Below are positions 42,590 to 52,679 of a DNA stretch of 64,000 bases, piece by piece; the stretch's first letter is position 1; the number at the start of each line of letters is the position of its first letter. The translations under genes and the position numbers were made by a program. The stretch is from Ureibacillus galli (GTDB lineage Bacteria > Bacillota > Bacilli > Bacillales_A > Planococcaceae): assembly GCF_014836845.1 (NCBI RefSeq), contig NZ_JACSQA010000013.1, positions 1 through 64,000 on the forward strand, given 5' to 3'. The notes beneath the pieces are model-generated. The model searched no databases and was not told the origin of the DNA. It saw only the letters and a program-made list of their open reading frames with translations.

Positions 42590-44266
42590 ATGAAAGAGAC
42601 ATTAAACAACAAAATAATTCGTTTTAGAGGTGAAAAGCTAAATACAAAAGGCTGGCAACAAGAGGCAGTGCTTCGTATGTTAATGAATAATTTAGATTCA
42701 GACGTGGCAGAACGACCAGAGGATTTAGTTGTGTATGGTGGAATCGGAAAGGCTGCGCGTAACTGGGAATCTTTTGATGCGATTGTGCAATCACTGAAAG
42801 AATTAGAAAATGATGAAACATTACTTGTACAATCTGGTAAACCTGTGGCGATTTTTAAAACGCATACGGATGCACCGCGTGTTCTTCTTGCGAACTCAAA
42901 CATTGTACCAGCATATGCAAATTGGGAAACATTCCATGAGTTAGATAAAAAAGGCTTAATGATGTATGGTCAAATGACAGCAGGTAGTTGGATATATATT
43001 GGATCGCAAGGAATCGTCCAAGGAACGTATGAAACTTTTGCCGAGTTAGCGAAGCAGCATTTCAACAATACACTTAAAGGTACTATTACAGTTACTGCAG
43101 GTTTAGGTGGAATGGGTGGTGCACAGCCACTAGCGGTAACAATGAATGGCGGTGTATGTATAGCCATTGAAGTGGATGAAACAAGAATTGACCGCCGAAT
43201 TGAAACACGCTATACAGATGTAAAAGCGTATAACTTAGATGAAGCGATTCAGTTGGCTGAACAAGCAAAAAAAGAGGGGAAAGCATTATCAATCGGTTTG
43301 TTAGGTAACGCTTCAGAAATCCTCCCTGAAATGATTGCGAGAAACTTTATCCCGGATGCATTAACAGATCAAACATCCGCTCATGACCCGCTAAACGGTT
43401 ATGTTCCATCAGGAATGACGCTAGAGGAAGCGGCTGATTTACGAAGCTCGAACCCAGAAAAATATGTGAAACTATCGAAAGCTTCGATGGCAACCCATGT
43501 AAAAGCAATGCTTGAAATGATGGATAAAGGAGCAATCACCTTTGATTACGGTAACAATATTCGTCAAGTTGCGAAAGATGAAGGTGTAGAAAATGCATTT
43601 GATTTCCCAGGATTTGTTCCAGCCTATATTCGTCCGCAATTTTGTGAAGGTAAAGGACCATTCCGTTGGGTAGCGTTATCAGGAGATCCGGAAGATATTT
43701 ATAAAACAGACCAAGCCATTTTACGTGAGTTTAGTGAGAACAAGCATTTATGTAATTGGATTCGTATGGCACAAGAAAAAATACAGTTCCAAGGCCTTCC
43801 TTCAAGAATTTGTTGGTTAGGTTATGGTGAACGTGCTCGCTTCGGAAAAATCATTAATGATATGGTTGCAAGTGGTGAACTAAAAGCGCCAGTTGTAATT
43901 GGTCGTGACCACTTAGATTCTGGTTCTGTTGCATCACCAAATCGTGAAACTGAAGCGATGAAAGACGGGTCAGATGTTGTGGCAGATTGGCCAATTTTAA
44001 ATGCAATGCTAAATGCAGTAGGCGGTGCTACTTGGGTTTCCGTACATCACGGTGGTGGTGTAGGAATGGGCTACTCATTACATGCAGGTGTAGTTATTGT
44101 TGCAGATGGTACAAAAGAAGCTGAGAGACGTATTGAGCGAGTGTTGACTACAGATCCAGGTATGGGTGTTGTGCGTCATGCTGATGCCGGTTATGATCTT
44201 GCAAAGAAAACAGCACGTGAAAATGGAATCAAGATGCCGATGCTTGATAAAGGGGCTGATCAGTAA
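42590..44266 (+). CDS. hutU: Urocanate hydratase
   Basis: A 558-residue NAD-dependent urocanase that converts urocanate to imidazolonepropionate. Typical stretches are [47 protein letters not shown] near 164-180, [19 protein letters not shown] near 344-362, [18 protein letters not shown] and [12 protein letters not shown]. The last codon overlaps the hutI start (TAATG). Confidence 0.97.
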   Translation: MKETLNNKIIRFRGEKLNTKGWQQEAVLRMLMNNLDSDVAERPEDLVVYGGIGKAARNWESFDAIVQSLKELENDETLLVQSGKPVAIFKTHTDAPRVLLANSNIVPAYANWETFHELDKKGLMMYGQMTAGSWIYIGSQGIVQGTYETFAELAKQHFNNTLKGTITVTAGLGGMGGAQPLAVTMNGGVCIAIEVDETRIDRRIETRYTDVKAYNLDEAIQLAEQAKKEGKALSIGLLGNASEILPEMIARNFIPDALTDQTSAHDPLNGYVPSGMTLEEAADLRSSNPEKYVKLSKASMATHVKAMLEMMDKGAITFDYGNNIRQVAKDEGVENAFDFPGFVPAYIRPQFCEGKGPFRWVALSGDPEDIYKTDQAILREFSENKHLCNWIRMAQEKIQFQGLPSRICWLGYGERARFGKIINDMVASGELKAPVVIGRDHLDSGSVASPNRETEAMKDGSDVVADWPILNAMLNAVGGATWVSVHHGGGVGMGYSLHAGVVIVADGTKEAERRIERVLTTDPGMGVVRHADAGYDLAKKTARENGIKMPMLDKGADQ

Positions 44267-45522
44267 TGACAAAACCTATCTGGATTAAGCATGCAGCTCA
44301 ATTAGCGACACTTGCTTCAGATGTAAAGGGTCCGCGTACAAAAGAAGGGATGTCTGATCTAGGTGTAATCGAGGACGGTAGCTTGTGGATTGAGGATGGA
44401 ATTATTCAAGCTGTAGGGACAACAGAAGAACTTGAAAAACGTTATTCCGAAAGGCTTCATGAAGCAGAAATTGTGAATGCGATGAACCATTTAGTCACTC
44501 CAGGATTAGTAGACCCCCATACACATGTTGTTTATGGGGGAAGTCGTGAACGTGAATTTGAAATGCGTCTTCAAGGTGCAACTTATATGGATATTATGAA
44601 TGCTGGAGGGGGCATCCATGCAACAACACGCATGACAAGAGAGGCAACAGAAGATGAACTAATTGAGCAAACAACCCGCCGTCTCGACTCCTTTTTAGCC
44701 CATGGCGTAACTACCGTTGAAGGAAAAAGTGGTTACGGGATGAATTTAGAAACAGAGCTTAAACAATTACGAGTAATGAAAAGGCTGCAAGAACAGCATA
44801 TGATTGATATCGTACCGACTTTTATGGGCGCCCATGCGGTACCACCTGAATATAAGGGACGGGAAGATGAATTTGTCGATTATTTGATTCATAACATGCT
44901 GCCTGTTGTAGCTGAGGAAAAACTGGCAGAATTTAATGATGTATTTTGTGAAAAAGGTGTTTATACACCAGAACAATCAGAGCGGATTTTAGAAGCAGGA
45001 AAACAGTTTGGGTTAATCCCAAAAATCCATGCAGATGAAATCGAGCCTTATGGAGGAGCAGAGTTAGCTGCAAAAGTAGGTGCTATTTCCGCTGAGCATT
45101 TGTTAAAAGCATCAGAAGAAGGTATAAAAGCAATGGCGAAGTCTGGAACAATCGCTTGTCTACTACCTGCGACAGCTTTGTATTTACGAGAAGAGGCAGC
45201 GTTAGGAAGAAAAATGATTGACGAGGGAGTGGCAGTGGCCATTTCTACTGACTGTAATCCAGGATCTTCACCAACAACATCAATGCCGCTTGTTATGAAT
45301 TTAGCTTGCATTTCTATGCGTCTTACTCCTGCCGAAGCGTTAACAGCAGCAACTTATAATGCGGCTTGTGCGATTAATAGGCAAGAACAAGTTGGATCTC
45401 TTGAGGTTGGAAAGCAAGCGGATATCGTATTATGGAAAACGAAAAGTTATCAGGAACTTCAATATTTATTTGGTGTAAACCATGTGAAATCTGTATGGAA
45501 AAAAGGTGTGAAGGTGGTTTAA
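44266..45522 (+). CDS. hutI: Imidazolonepropionase
   Basis: A 418-residue amidohydrolase-family enzyme that opens imidazolonepropionate to N-formimino-L-glutamate. VTPGLVDPHTHVVYGGSREREFEMRLQGATY near residues 77-107 has the first metal histidines. HGVTTVEGKSGYG, HADEIEPYGGAELAA and STDCNPGSSPTTSMP hold the rest. It is followed by hutG after one base. Confidence 0.97.
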   Translation: MTKPIWIKHAAQLATLASDVKGPRTKEGMSDLGVIEDGSLWIEDGIIQAVGTTEELEKRYSERLHEAEIVNAMNHLVTPGLVDPHTHVVYGGSREREFEMRLQGATYMDIMNAGGGIHATTRMTREATEDELIEQTTRRLDSFLAHGVTTVEGKSGYGMNLETELKQLRVMKRLQEQHMIDIVPTFMGAHAVPPEYKGREDEFVDYLIHNMLPVVAEEKLAEFNDVFCEKGVYTPEQSERILEAGKQFGLIPKIHADEIEPYGGAELAAKVGAISAEHLLKASEEGIKAMAKSGTIACLLPATALYLREEAALGRKMIDEGVAVAISTDCNPGSSPTTSMPLVMNLACISMRLTPAEALTAATYNAACAINRQEQVGSLEVGKQADIVLWKTKSYQELQYLFGVNHVKSVWKKGVKVV

Positions 45523-45523
45523 T

Positions 45524-46501
45524 ATGAGTGAGTATTGGCTTCAAGAACCTGAATGGTCATGGAATCATCCAGTGGAAAATCAACCAACTTATGTACATCA
45601 CTGGGTTCAGCAGCTTAAAAACATAAAACAAACACCCAATATGATTCTCTACGGTGCACCCATTTCGAGATCTTCCATTAGTGTATCAGGGGCTTCGTTA
45701 TACCCGTCAGAGTTCCGACGAGCATGGAAAGGATTTGCCACTTATAATTTGGACGAAAATGTGGATTTAACCGATTACCTGATAGCAGATGCTGGAGATG
45801 TAGCAATGCATATGACAAACATACCTGTGTCTCATCAACGGATTCAAGATGCAACTACATATTTAGCAAAGCATTATCCAAGCATAACAACGTGTATGAT
45901 TGGCGGTGATCATTCAACAACGGCATGTGCGGTTCGTGGGATTAAGGAAGCTTTTAATGAAACAATAGGAATCTTGCAGCTTGATACCCACTTAGATGTG
46001 AGAGATCCGAAAGAATTAGGACCGGCAAACGGGACACCGATTAGGCAATTAATTGATGGGAATATTGTCAAGGGTGAGAATGTCATCAACATTGGTCTAC
46101 ATGGCTATTATAATGCAAAGCCGTTGATCGAATATGCAAACTTACACAATATTCAAATGGTGACATTAAAGCAAGCGCGGAAGCAAGGGCTTATCAATAC
46201 AATCCAAGAAGCGCTAGAGAAATTATCAGCGAAAGTGGATCGTATCTACGTAACGGTCGATATGGACGTACTTGATATAGCCGTTGCGCCGGGTGTACCA
46301 GCATCCACCCCGGGTGGTATGACATCGATTGAATTGTTTGATAGTTTACTTGAAATTGGAAAGCATCCTGCTGTTAAACATATTGATTTTGTTTGTTTAG
46401 ATCCGAGCAAGGATTCAATAGTTGCCGAAACGGTTAAGACCGGAGTATATGCATGGTTACAATTTGTTACAGGGCGTGTTTTACAGACGAAATCACTTTA
46501 G
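45524..46501 (+). CDS. hutG: Formimidoylglutamase
   Basis: A 325-residue binuclear-manganese enzyme of the arginase family, releasing formamide and L-glutamate from N-formimino-L-glutamate. Metal motifs are IGGDHSTT near 126-133, LDTHLDVRD near 152-160 and VDMDVLDIAVAPGVPASTPGG near 245-265. Last hut gene here; unlike B. subtilis there is no hutM (histidine permease) after it. Confidence 0.94.
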   Translation: MSEYWLQEPEWSWNHPVENQPTYVHHWVQQLKNIKQTPNMILYGAPISRSSISVSGASLYPSEFRRAWKGFATYNLDENVDLTDYLIADAGDVAMHMTNIPVSHQRIQDATTYLAKHYPSITTCMIGGDHSTTACAVRGIKEAFNETIGILQLDTHLDVRDPKELGPANGTPIRQLIDGNIVKGENVINIGLHGYYNAKPLIEYANLHNIQMVTLKQARKQGLINTIQEALEKLSAKVDRIYVTVDMDVLDIAVAPGVPASTPGGMTSIELFDSLLEIGKHPAVKHIDFVCLDPSKDSIVAETVKTGVYAWLQFVTGRVLQTKSL

Positions 46502-46619
46502 GCGTATTTTATTGACTACTAATGCAATTTTCCAAAAAATCATTGCTTTATTACCCTGCAATCGGATGCGTTTGTGAGGGAATAAAATGTCTTATCTTAT
46601 ATCTAAAAAATATTACTTT

Positions 46620-46651
46620 TACCCCGTTTTAAATTAGAACGGGGTTTTTTC
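46620..46651 (+). terminator. Terminator of the hut operon
   Basis: Stem ACCCCGTT / AACGGGGT, arms joined by a TTAAATTAG loop, followed by six T residues. The 110 nt before it and about 185 nt after it show no gene. Confidence 0.88.
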
Positions 46652-46836
46652 TTGTTTAGAATAAAAAGCAAACACTCTTCTATCAAAAATGGTAATTTAT
46701 GTTAAAATAAATGTATTATTATGGAATTTTGCTTCTTAACCTACGGGAGTTTAGTTCAACAATTTATCTATTGAAACGCATTAATATATCGTAAATAACG
46801 TGTGAAAATATGGGATTAAAAAGGGGCTGAGAGAAT

Positions 46837-47445
46837 TTGTTTATTATTAAAGAGGATTTCAGTACATTTATTAAGAAGTATCCCTTAACAGTATTAATTG
46901 TTGGAGTTTGTTGTCTTTTAACCATTCTTATTACAATGAAGGGGGGCTATACAAAAACAAATGTTGTTCTTTTAGGATCATACGATAGAAATTTAATAAA
47001 TAACGGACAATTTTGGCGGCTTCTTACATATTCTGTAGGTCATATGAGTTATTCCCACTTTCTACTTAATATAGTTTTCATTATACTATTATCACGGCCA
47101 CTTGAACGAGTTTTAGGTAAATTGAAATTCATATTATGTTATCTATTTACCAGTATCTTAGCGGTAATTATCATACATTTTTTCTCGAATATTGATTATG
47201 TAGCAGGATCTTCCGGATTCGGTTATGGGTTATTAGGTATCTACATTTATTTATTTCTAAAGTTTAGAAATAAATTTTATAAAAGTGATAGAAATTTTAT
47301 TTTTATGTTTGTTGCTTTTGGTTTTACTATAACCTTATTAATTCCATCAGTAAGTTTCTCGGGTCATCTAGGGGGATTTATTGGAGGAATTATTTTCGCT
47401 GCTTTAGTGTTTAAAAAGGAACATCAAGTTTTATTCGTTACTTAA
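46837..47445 (+). CDS. Rhomboid family intramembrane serine protease
   Basis: A 202-residue protein with six hydrophobic segments. The nucleophile serine is in AGSSGFGYGLLG near residues 123-134 (rhomboid GxSx) and the catalytic histidine is in SGHLGGFIGG near 178-187. WRLLTYSVGHMSYSHFLLN near 52-70 is the other rhomboid motif. It should cleave transmembrane segments of other proteins; substrates unknown. The TTG start lies behind AAGGGGCTGAG. Confidence 0.9.
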   Translation: MFIIKEDFSTFIKKYPLTVLIVGVCCLLTILITMKGGYTKTNVVLLGSYDRNLINNGQFWRLLTYSVGHMSYSHFLLNIVFIILLSRPLERVLGKLKFILCYLFTSILAVIIIHFFSNIDYVAGSSGFGYGLLGIYIYLFLKFRNKFYKSDRNFIFMFVAFGFTITLLIPSVSFSGHLGGFIGGIIFAALVFKKEHQVLFVT

Positions 47446-48092
47446 TTAATGGAAAACCGTAACGGCTAGGGAACCATAAAAAATTATTAACACCTTTAAA
47501 ATTATAACTGGGGTATAATTTTTCTAACCACTTTAGTAAATGTATTATTAATTATGAATCCAGGATTTAAAAACCTGGATTTTCTTATTGAAAGGATTGG
47601 AACGAACGCTCTTTATTCAGTGTGAAATGAAAACGAATTGTTCCGTTAGAAGAGTGGTACTAACGGAAATACAGTTATTAAAAGTAATACAACGAGGCCA
47701 GTTAGTAGAATTATCATGTACATCGCTAAAAATGCCCAATCTCTAAAAGAAGTATTATATAAAGTTCAAGCAGAAATTTGAATTGATAAAGATATCACCG
47801 AGTATGGAATGGATTGAACTAATAATAGGTACAATAACATTTCCTTAAAAAAGGGTAGATAATGTGATAAAGTCTCTTTATAAATGTATAATAAAAAGCT
47901 ATTCTTTAGACAACTAAAGATGGTTGTCTATTAAAAGTAATGCCCACTGTTTTTATCATGGTATTAATATAAAAAATGCTTATGTTTAGATGATACAAAT
48001 TCAAATGAAGGAATGATTTGTATGGAAATTTGAATACCTGCAATATCACGTTATACATAAGATAATTGAACATCTTCTGATAACTACTTTTA
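47446..48092. other. Long gene-free region
   Basis: About 640 nt with no credible gene. A hairpin AATCCAGG/CCTGGATT with TTCTT follows at 47556-47590 and can end the rhomboid transcript. One 22-codon piece (MYIAKNAQSLKEVLYKVQAEI at 47716-47781) reads like a decayed gene. Otherwise only AT-rich DNA. Confidence 0.5.
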
Positions 48093-48093
48093 T

Positions 48094-48142
48094 GTACCCC
48101 ATTGTACCCCAGTTTAAAAAGTTCGGTACCCCAATTTACCCA
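48094..48142. promoter_or_regulatory. Four TACCC direct repeats (operator candidate)
   Basis: GTACCCCA at 48094, 48104 and 48126, and the related TTACCCA at 48136. Two pairs with 10-bp spacing lie two helical turns apart (22 bp). Direct repeats with about one-turn spacing are how OmpR/PhoB-type regulators bind. The next gene downstream encodes such a regulator. Confidence 0.5.
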
Positions 48143-48196
48143 CCATAGATAAAGTCTATTATCTATCCTAAAATAAAGTTAAAATATGGTAAGATA

Positions 48197-48225
48197 CTGA
48201 CAATAGGCGTTTTTACCGCTATCCT
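48197..48225 (+). promoter_or_regulatory. Possible distal promoter of the two-component operon
   Basis: CTGACA (48197-48202), 17 nt, TATCCT (48220-48225). It lies downstream of the TACCC repeats. Confidence 0.4.
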
Positions 48226-48254
48226 TGATGATAAAATACACCAAAATACAAGAG

Positions 48255-48283
48255 TTTCTTAAGAATTTCTTCAGAATTATACT
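48255..48283 (+). promoter_or_regulatory. Proximal promoter with 11-bp tandem repeat
   Basis: TTTCTTAAGAA (48255-48265) is followed directly by TTTCTTCAGAA (48266-48276). TATACT (48278-48283) has no good -35 (TTTCTT at the 17-nt distance), as in activator-dependent promoters. The 11-bp period fits an OmpR-family regulator and predicts autoregulation. Confidence 0.55.
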
Positions 48284-48344
48284 TACTGCTTTTTAAGAAA
48301 CGATGGCTAATATAAAACTATAAGAAAAAGATGAGGTGAGAGCA

Positions 48345-49043
48345 GTGGAGAAATTAACCGTGCTCGTTACAGATGATGATAAAGACATTCGAGATGGAAT
48401 TGAAATTTATTTAAGAAATGAAGGCTACAATGTTTTAAAAGCGGCGGATGGAGTCGAAGCATTAAATCTATTAGAAGAACAAGAAGTACATTTAATTATC
48501 CTTGATATTATGATGCCGAATATGGATGGGATATCTGCTACATTTAAAATTCGAGCCGAGCGAAACATACCGATTATTATGCTAAGTGCAAAAGCTGAAG
48601 ATACCGATAAGATTCATGGGTTATCAGTAGGGGCAGATGATTACATTACAAAACCATTCCATCCAATGGAGCTCCTCGCCCGAGTAAAATCTCAATTAAG
48701 ACGGTATGTTCAACTAGGAACGTACAATGCCCAATCTACAAAATACGAATCAAACGGATTAGCCCTTGATGTAGATGCAAAAGAAGTCCGATTAGATGGA
48801 GAGCTTGTTAAACTGACACCAATCGAATATAAAATAACGGAACTTTTATTGAAAAATGCTGGACGAGTATTTTCGATTCGAGAAATTTATGAACTTGTTT
48901 GGAATGAAGAAGCTTATAATGCTGAAAATGTCGTGGCAGTACACATTCGAAAAATTCGAGAGAAAATTGAAGCAGATCCAAAAAATCCAAGGTTTTTAAA
49001 GGTTGTGTGGGGAATTGGATATAAAATTGAAAAACAAAATTGA
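48345..49043 (+). CDS. OmpR/PhoB family response regulator
   Basis: A 232-residue regulator. The receiver domain has acidic residues D10-D12, phospho-acceptor D54 in ILDIMMPNMDG, the Ser of MLSAKAED and K103 or nearby in ITKPFHP. The C-terminal winged helix spans about 130-230 (LVKLTPIEYKITELLLKNAGRVFS, NVVAVHIRKIREKIE). GTG 48345 sits after GAGGTGAG; GTG 48336 is the alternative. The kinase follows 140 nt downstream. The nearby uppP and the envelope-like sensor suggest cell-envelope stress. That is inference. Confidence 0.93.
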   Translation: MEKLTVLVTDDDKDIRDGIEIYLRNEGYNVLKAADGVEALNLLEEQEVHLIILDIMMPNMDGISATFKIRAERNIPIIMLSAKAEDTDKIHGLSVGADDYITKPFHPMELLARVKSQLRRYVQLGTYNAQSTKYESNGLALDVDAKEVRLDGELVKLTPIEYKITELLLKNAGRVFSIREIYELVWNEEAYNAENVVAVHIRKIREKIEADPKNPRFLKVVWGIGYKIEKQN

Positions 49044-49170
49044 AAAGAGCGTGACGACAATTAGTTTCATCGCAAGTATTATTGGCATGTTTATTATCGG
49101 AATGAAGACTTTCCAGTTCATTAATGAACATATCGATGAGACGATTCAGTTTTTTGAAAGATTATTTTAG
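49027..49170 (+). CDS. Small membrane protein between regulator and kinase genes
   Basis: A 47-residue ORF with TTG start inside the end of the response regulator gene (17-nt overlap) and a stop 14 nt before the kinase start. It begins MKNKIEKSVTTISF, has one clear membrane segment (ISFIASIIGMFIIGM, residues 12-26), and ends with an amphipathic, charged helix (INEHIDETIQFFERLF). Translation could be coupled to the regulator gene. Only a weak RBS is visible. It is a plausible accessory membrane protein of the two-component system. Not recognised. Confidence 0.5.
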   Translation: MKNKIEKSVTTISFIASIIGMFIIGMKTFQFINEHIDETIQFFERLF

Positions 49171-49184
49171 AGGAGGATTCATTG

Positions 49185-51401
49185 ATGAAAAATAAAAGGA
49201 AATTACTCCTCACTCTTTTTCTTATTACATGGGCAGTATTTTCTGTAGTGCAATTTGTAAAGCAAGCCCCCAATTATTTAGTAAAATCTTATTTTCAATC
49301 GGATACCTTCCAATCTACAAAGGAAAATTTTATTGACCAATTAGGTAACTACGTTTTAATGCCCTTTGATGCTGATAAGGCAAAGGAAACGATAAAAGTC
49401 ACTCAAGGAGAAATCGAAGAGTATCGGTATCTTTATGGCACTTTAACGGAACAAGTTGAAAGTATTCAATCTCAATATAGAGGCCGCATCATGGAGGCAG
49501 AGGAAAGTAATGATGCGACATTAAAAGAGCTACTAGTAGAAGAGCGGGATAAAAAAATTGACGATATAAAAAAGAACTTTGAAAGCGATGATTATGTTAA
49601 AGAAAAAATCCGAAAACAAAAAGAACAGCTAATCGATGAATATGCAACAGAGCAAGAAGAAGGTAAAAAAGCATTTTTAAACGAATTTAGCTATTTTTCT
49701 TATCATTTTGTAAATGTGGATACTGGGGAAACCTTTGATTCAAAAACATCGCAAAAATCAAATCTATTTACTGAAAACTATGGGGAAAAAGATCCTTTAA
49801 TAGTCAATAACTCAGTTCATTTAAATTCCTACGATGATAACCCTTATTCAGAAGTACAAAATACTATACCAGAATTTCAAATCGATGGAGCATCAGGAAG
49901 ATTTGAAGGGTCCATTAGCGTACCGAAATCTATGCTTAGTAATTCAATTTTTGGTACCGAGTATCAATATTTTACGATAGCGAAAACAACTTATATCATC
50001 ATATGGCTTACAGGTATTTTAGCGATTGTCGGACTGTTTACTTTTGCTAGACCAAAAATGAGTATGTTCAGAGAATCATCCCACATAAAAGAGGCTTTTT
50101 TACGCCTTCCAATTGATGTTCGGATCATTTTAATCCTAGTTGTTAGTTTTATGTCCTTTGGATTAATCGAGTATATTGGCAATTCAGTAATCAATCATAT
50201 ACTTTACTTTAACCCAATAAATTTAATTACATTTAGTTTTGAACAACTCGTTTTTCTTTTCGTAACGTTCATAAGTATAGCTGCAATATTGTTTGGAACA
50301 ATATGGACTTGGGATTCGATTAAGAATGAGCCTAAAATAGAAAATCAATTACAAAATGCGATGTTATATCGACTTGCAGATGGGCTAAAAGATTTATTTT
50401 TAAATCGTTCTATCGGTGTACAATCCGTTGCCGTCTTAATCATTGTCTTTCTTGCGGGAATTGGTTTCGTAGGAGCAATGTATAGCGGGGAGCTATTGAT
50501 AATTTATATTCTTTTAGTATTCTTTATTGGACTACCAGCTTCTATCCTCTTACTTCGCAGAATTGGGTACCTTAATCGAATTATGCAGCAGACAGAGGAT
50601 ATGGCAAGAGGCCGTCTAACAAATGATATTAAGGTAAAAGGGAAGTCACCATTAGCCAAACATGCAGCAAATTTAAATGCATTGCGTGAAGGTGTAAAAA
50701 AATCAATGTCAGAACAGGCGAAAAGCGAACGGTTAAAAACAGAGCTTATTACCAATGTTAGCCATGATTTACGAACACCGTTAACGTCGATTATCACCTA
50801 TACGGATTTATTAAAGAACCCGGATCTAACAGATGAACAGCGAAAACAATATATCGATGTTTTGGATAAAAAATCCGCTCGCCTTAAAACGTTAATAGAA
50901 GATCTATTCGAAGTGTCAAAAATGGCTAGTGGCAATATTGAAATAACAAAACAAAAATTAGATTTAACCCAATTGGTTCAACAAGCCATTGGAGAACATG
51001 AAGAAGCATTTTCCCTTTCAAATTTGGAATTGCGTATTATGATGCCAGATAGTCCGCTTTATGCCTATGTAGATGGTCAAAAAATGTGGCGTGTGATTGA
51101 TAATTTAATTGTCAACACATTGAAATACTCGTTAGAAGGAACAAGAGTATATGTTACCTTAAAACAACTGGGCTCCAATATTGAATTTTCAGTTAAAAAT
51201 GTTTCAAAGTATGAATTAAATGAAAACGTACAAGAATTAACAGAACGTTTTAAACGAGCAGATGCTTCCCGACATACAGATGGATCTGGATTAGGATTAG
51301 CAATTGCTCAATCGATTGTTGATTTACACAATGGCCGCCTAGCAGTTGAGGTGGATGGAGATTTATTTAAAGTAACAGTAACCATTTTAGGTATTAGCTA
51401 A
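49185..51401 (+). CDS. Sensor histidine kinase, multi-pass
   Basis: A 738-residue kinase. One membrane segment (residues 6-24) leads to an extracytoplasmic region of about 250 residues with a charged coiled-coil stretch near 70-160. Then come about five more membrane segments between 265 and 475 and a HAMP-like linker. The HisKA domain has the phospho-histidine in NVSHDLRTPLTSIITYTDLL near residue 525. The ATPase domain includes RVIDNLIVNTLKYS (N box) and ADASRHTDGSGLGLAIAQSI (G boxes). ATG 49185 follows AGAGGAGGATTC. It should control the regulator at 48345. Confidence 0.93.
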   Translation: MKNKRKLLLTLFLITWAVFSVVQFVKQAPNYLVKSYFQSDTFQSTKENFIDQLGNYVLMPFDADKAKETIKVTQGEIEEYRYLYGTLTEQVESIQSQYRGRIMEAEESNDATLKELLVEERDKKIDDIKKNFESDDYVKEKIRKQKEQLIDEYATEQEEGKKAFLNEFSYFSYHFVNVDTGETFDSKTSQKSNLFTENYGEKDPLIVNNSVHLNSYDDNPYSEVQNTIPEFQIDGASGRFEGSISVPKSMLSNSIFGTEYQYFTIAKTTYIIIWLTGILAIVGLFTFARPKMSMFRESSHIKEAFLRLPIDVRIILILVVSFMSFGLIEYIGNSVINHILYFNPINLITFSFEQLVFLFVTFISIAAILFGTIWTWDSIKNEPKIENQLQNAMLYRLADGLKDLFLNRSIGVQSVAVLIIVFLAGIGFVGAMYSGELLIIYILLVFFIGLPASILLLRRIGYLNRIMQQTEDMARGRLTNDIKVKGKSPLAKHAANLNALREGVKKSMSEQAKSERLKTELITNVSHDLRTPLTSIITYTDLLKNPDLTDEQRKQYIDVLDKKSARLKTLIEDLFEVSKMASGNIEITKQKLDLTQLVQQAIGEHEEAFSLSNLELRIMMPDSPLYAYVDGQKMWRVIDNLIVNTLKYSLEGTRVYVTLKQLGSNIEFSVKNVSKYELNENVQELTERFKRADASRHTDGSGLGLAIAQSIVDLHNGRLAVEVDGDLFKVTVTILGIS

Positions 51402-51412
51402 TTTAAAAATAG

Positions 51413-51450
51413 AGGACGTCCCAAAATTTTATTTTCGGGCGTCCTTTTTA
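51413..51450 (+). terminator. Terminator of the two-component operon
   Basis: Stem AGGACG-CCC / GGG-CGTCCT with one bulged T, followed by TTTTTA. Confidence 0.85.
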
Positions 51451-51519
51451 CTACTTGAATATGACCATTTCCCTTCAACATGGTATACTTTGGGTATTAC
51501 AAATAATGGAGGAATAAGA

Positions 51520-52599
51520 ATGGGGAAAATCGTTGGTATATCGATTGTCTTCATCATTTATAGTGCACTTACAACCTATTTAGGGTTAAATTTTAAAAAG
51601 TGGCTCGAAGCAATTCATCTTTTTCGTTGGCCAGTTGTTTTTTGGCTAATTTTCTTGCTTATTGCGTTTAGTTTTCTCATTGGAAGATTCCATGAAAGTT
51701 TAAGACCATTATCGGTAATCGGCAACTATTGGATGTTCTTTTTTGAGTATGGACTCATATTATGTATCATCGCGAATCTCCTAGTAACGTTTACACCGTT
51801 AAAAAATATTGCCATTGTTGGTTCTGTTGTCATTGGACTTTTAGTCATTTTGTTTGCTTGGGGTAGCTATAACGCATACTCTCCTGTAGTGCGCAATTTA
51901 GAAATCTCTGTTAACAAAAGCGGCGAACCAATTAGATTAGTTGTAGCTTCTGACTTTCATTTAGGCATCCTTTCGAACAAAAACCACCTTCAAAAATTCG
52001 TGGACCTTTCAAATGAAGCAAACCCGGATGTCGTTTTATTAGTCGGTGATTTAGTAGATGATGATCCGATTTGGTTTTTAGAAGAGGGAATGGATAAGGT
52101 GATGTTACAACTTAAAGCAACATATGGTGTATATGGAGTGCTTGGAAATCACGAATATTACGGTGGGAAAATCCCTCAATTTGTAGAAGAAATGAAAAAT
52201 GCCAATGTTCAAATTTTAATGGATGAAACTATTTTAGTTGGAAATCGTTTGTATTTAACAGGTCAGGAAGATGTAACAAATAAAAACCGATTGGCGATTG
52301 CCGAGCTTAAACCTGAAAGAGAACAGTTACCATGGATTGTGATGAATCATACCCCTCACGATTTACATATTCCTCAAAAGGCTGGGGTAGACCTTCATCT
52401 ATCAGGACATACCCATCTTGGACAACTATGGCCGAACAATTTTATAACCGATAAACTATTTGAACTTGATTATGGTCATATGAAAAAAGGGGATATGCAT
52501 GCTTTAGTATCTTCTGGATTTGGCTTTTGGGGTCCACCTACAAGAATCGGTAGCCGTTCGGAGCTATGGGTAGTAGACATCACATTTTCAGGCAAATAA
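51520..52599 (+). CDS. Membrane-anchored metallophosphoesterase
   Basis: A 359-residue protein. Four hydrophobic segments occupy the first 125 residues. A calcineurin-type phosphoesterase domain follows: SDFHLGIL near residues 143-150, VGDLVDD near 175-181, GNHEYYGG near 206-213, NHTPHD, and SGHTHLGQLWPNN near 296-308, the full metal-ligand set. The family resembles B. subtilis YkoQ/YkuE. Its substrate is not known; membrane lipids or lipid-linked phosphates are possible. ATG 51520 lies behind ATGGAGGAATAAGA. Confidence 0.88.
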   Translation: MGKIVGISIVFIIYSALTTYLGLNFKKWLEAIHLFRWPVVFWLIFLLIAFSFLIGRFHESLRPLSVIGNYWMFFFEYGLILCIIANLLVTFTPLKNIAIVGSVVIGLLVILFAWGSYNAYSPVVRNLEISVNKSGEPIRLVVASDFHLGILSNKNHLQKFVDLSNEANPDVVLLVGDLVDDDPIWFLEEGMDKVMLQLKATYGVYGVLGNHEYYGGKIPQFVEEMKNANVQILMDETILVGNRLYLTGQEDVTNKNRLAIAELKPEREQLPWIVMNHTPHDLHIPQKAGVDLHLSGHTHLGQLWPNNFITDKLFELDYGHMKKGDMHALVSSGFGFWGPPTRIGSRSELWVVDITFSGK

Positions 52600-52679
52600 A
52601 CCGAGCTATTTTTAATAGCATTGATGGATATTCTGCCGAAAATTAAGTAAAAGAAAAAAATGAGGAGACTATTATTTTT

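Noticed and set aside
42544-43535. Long open frames antisense to hutU
   Set aside because: They mirror the codon bias of hutU, lack RBS and overlap a clear enzyme gene.
48094-48142. TACCC repeats as plasmid-type iterons or a CRISPR array
   Set aside because: Only four 7-8 bp units with uneven spacing and no replication or cas gene nearby.
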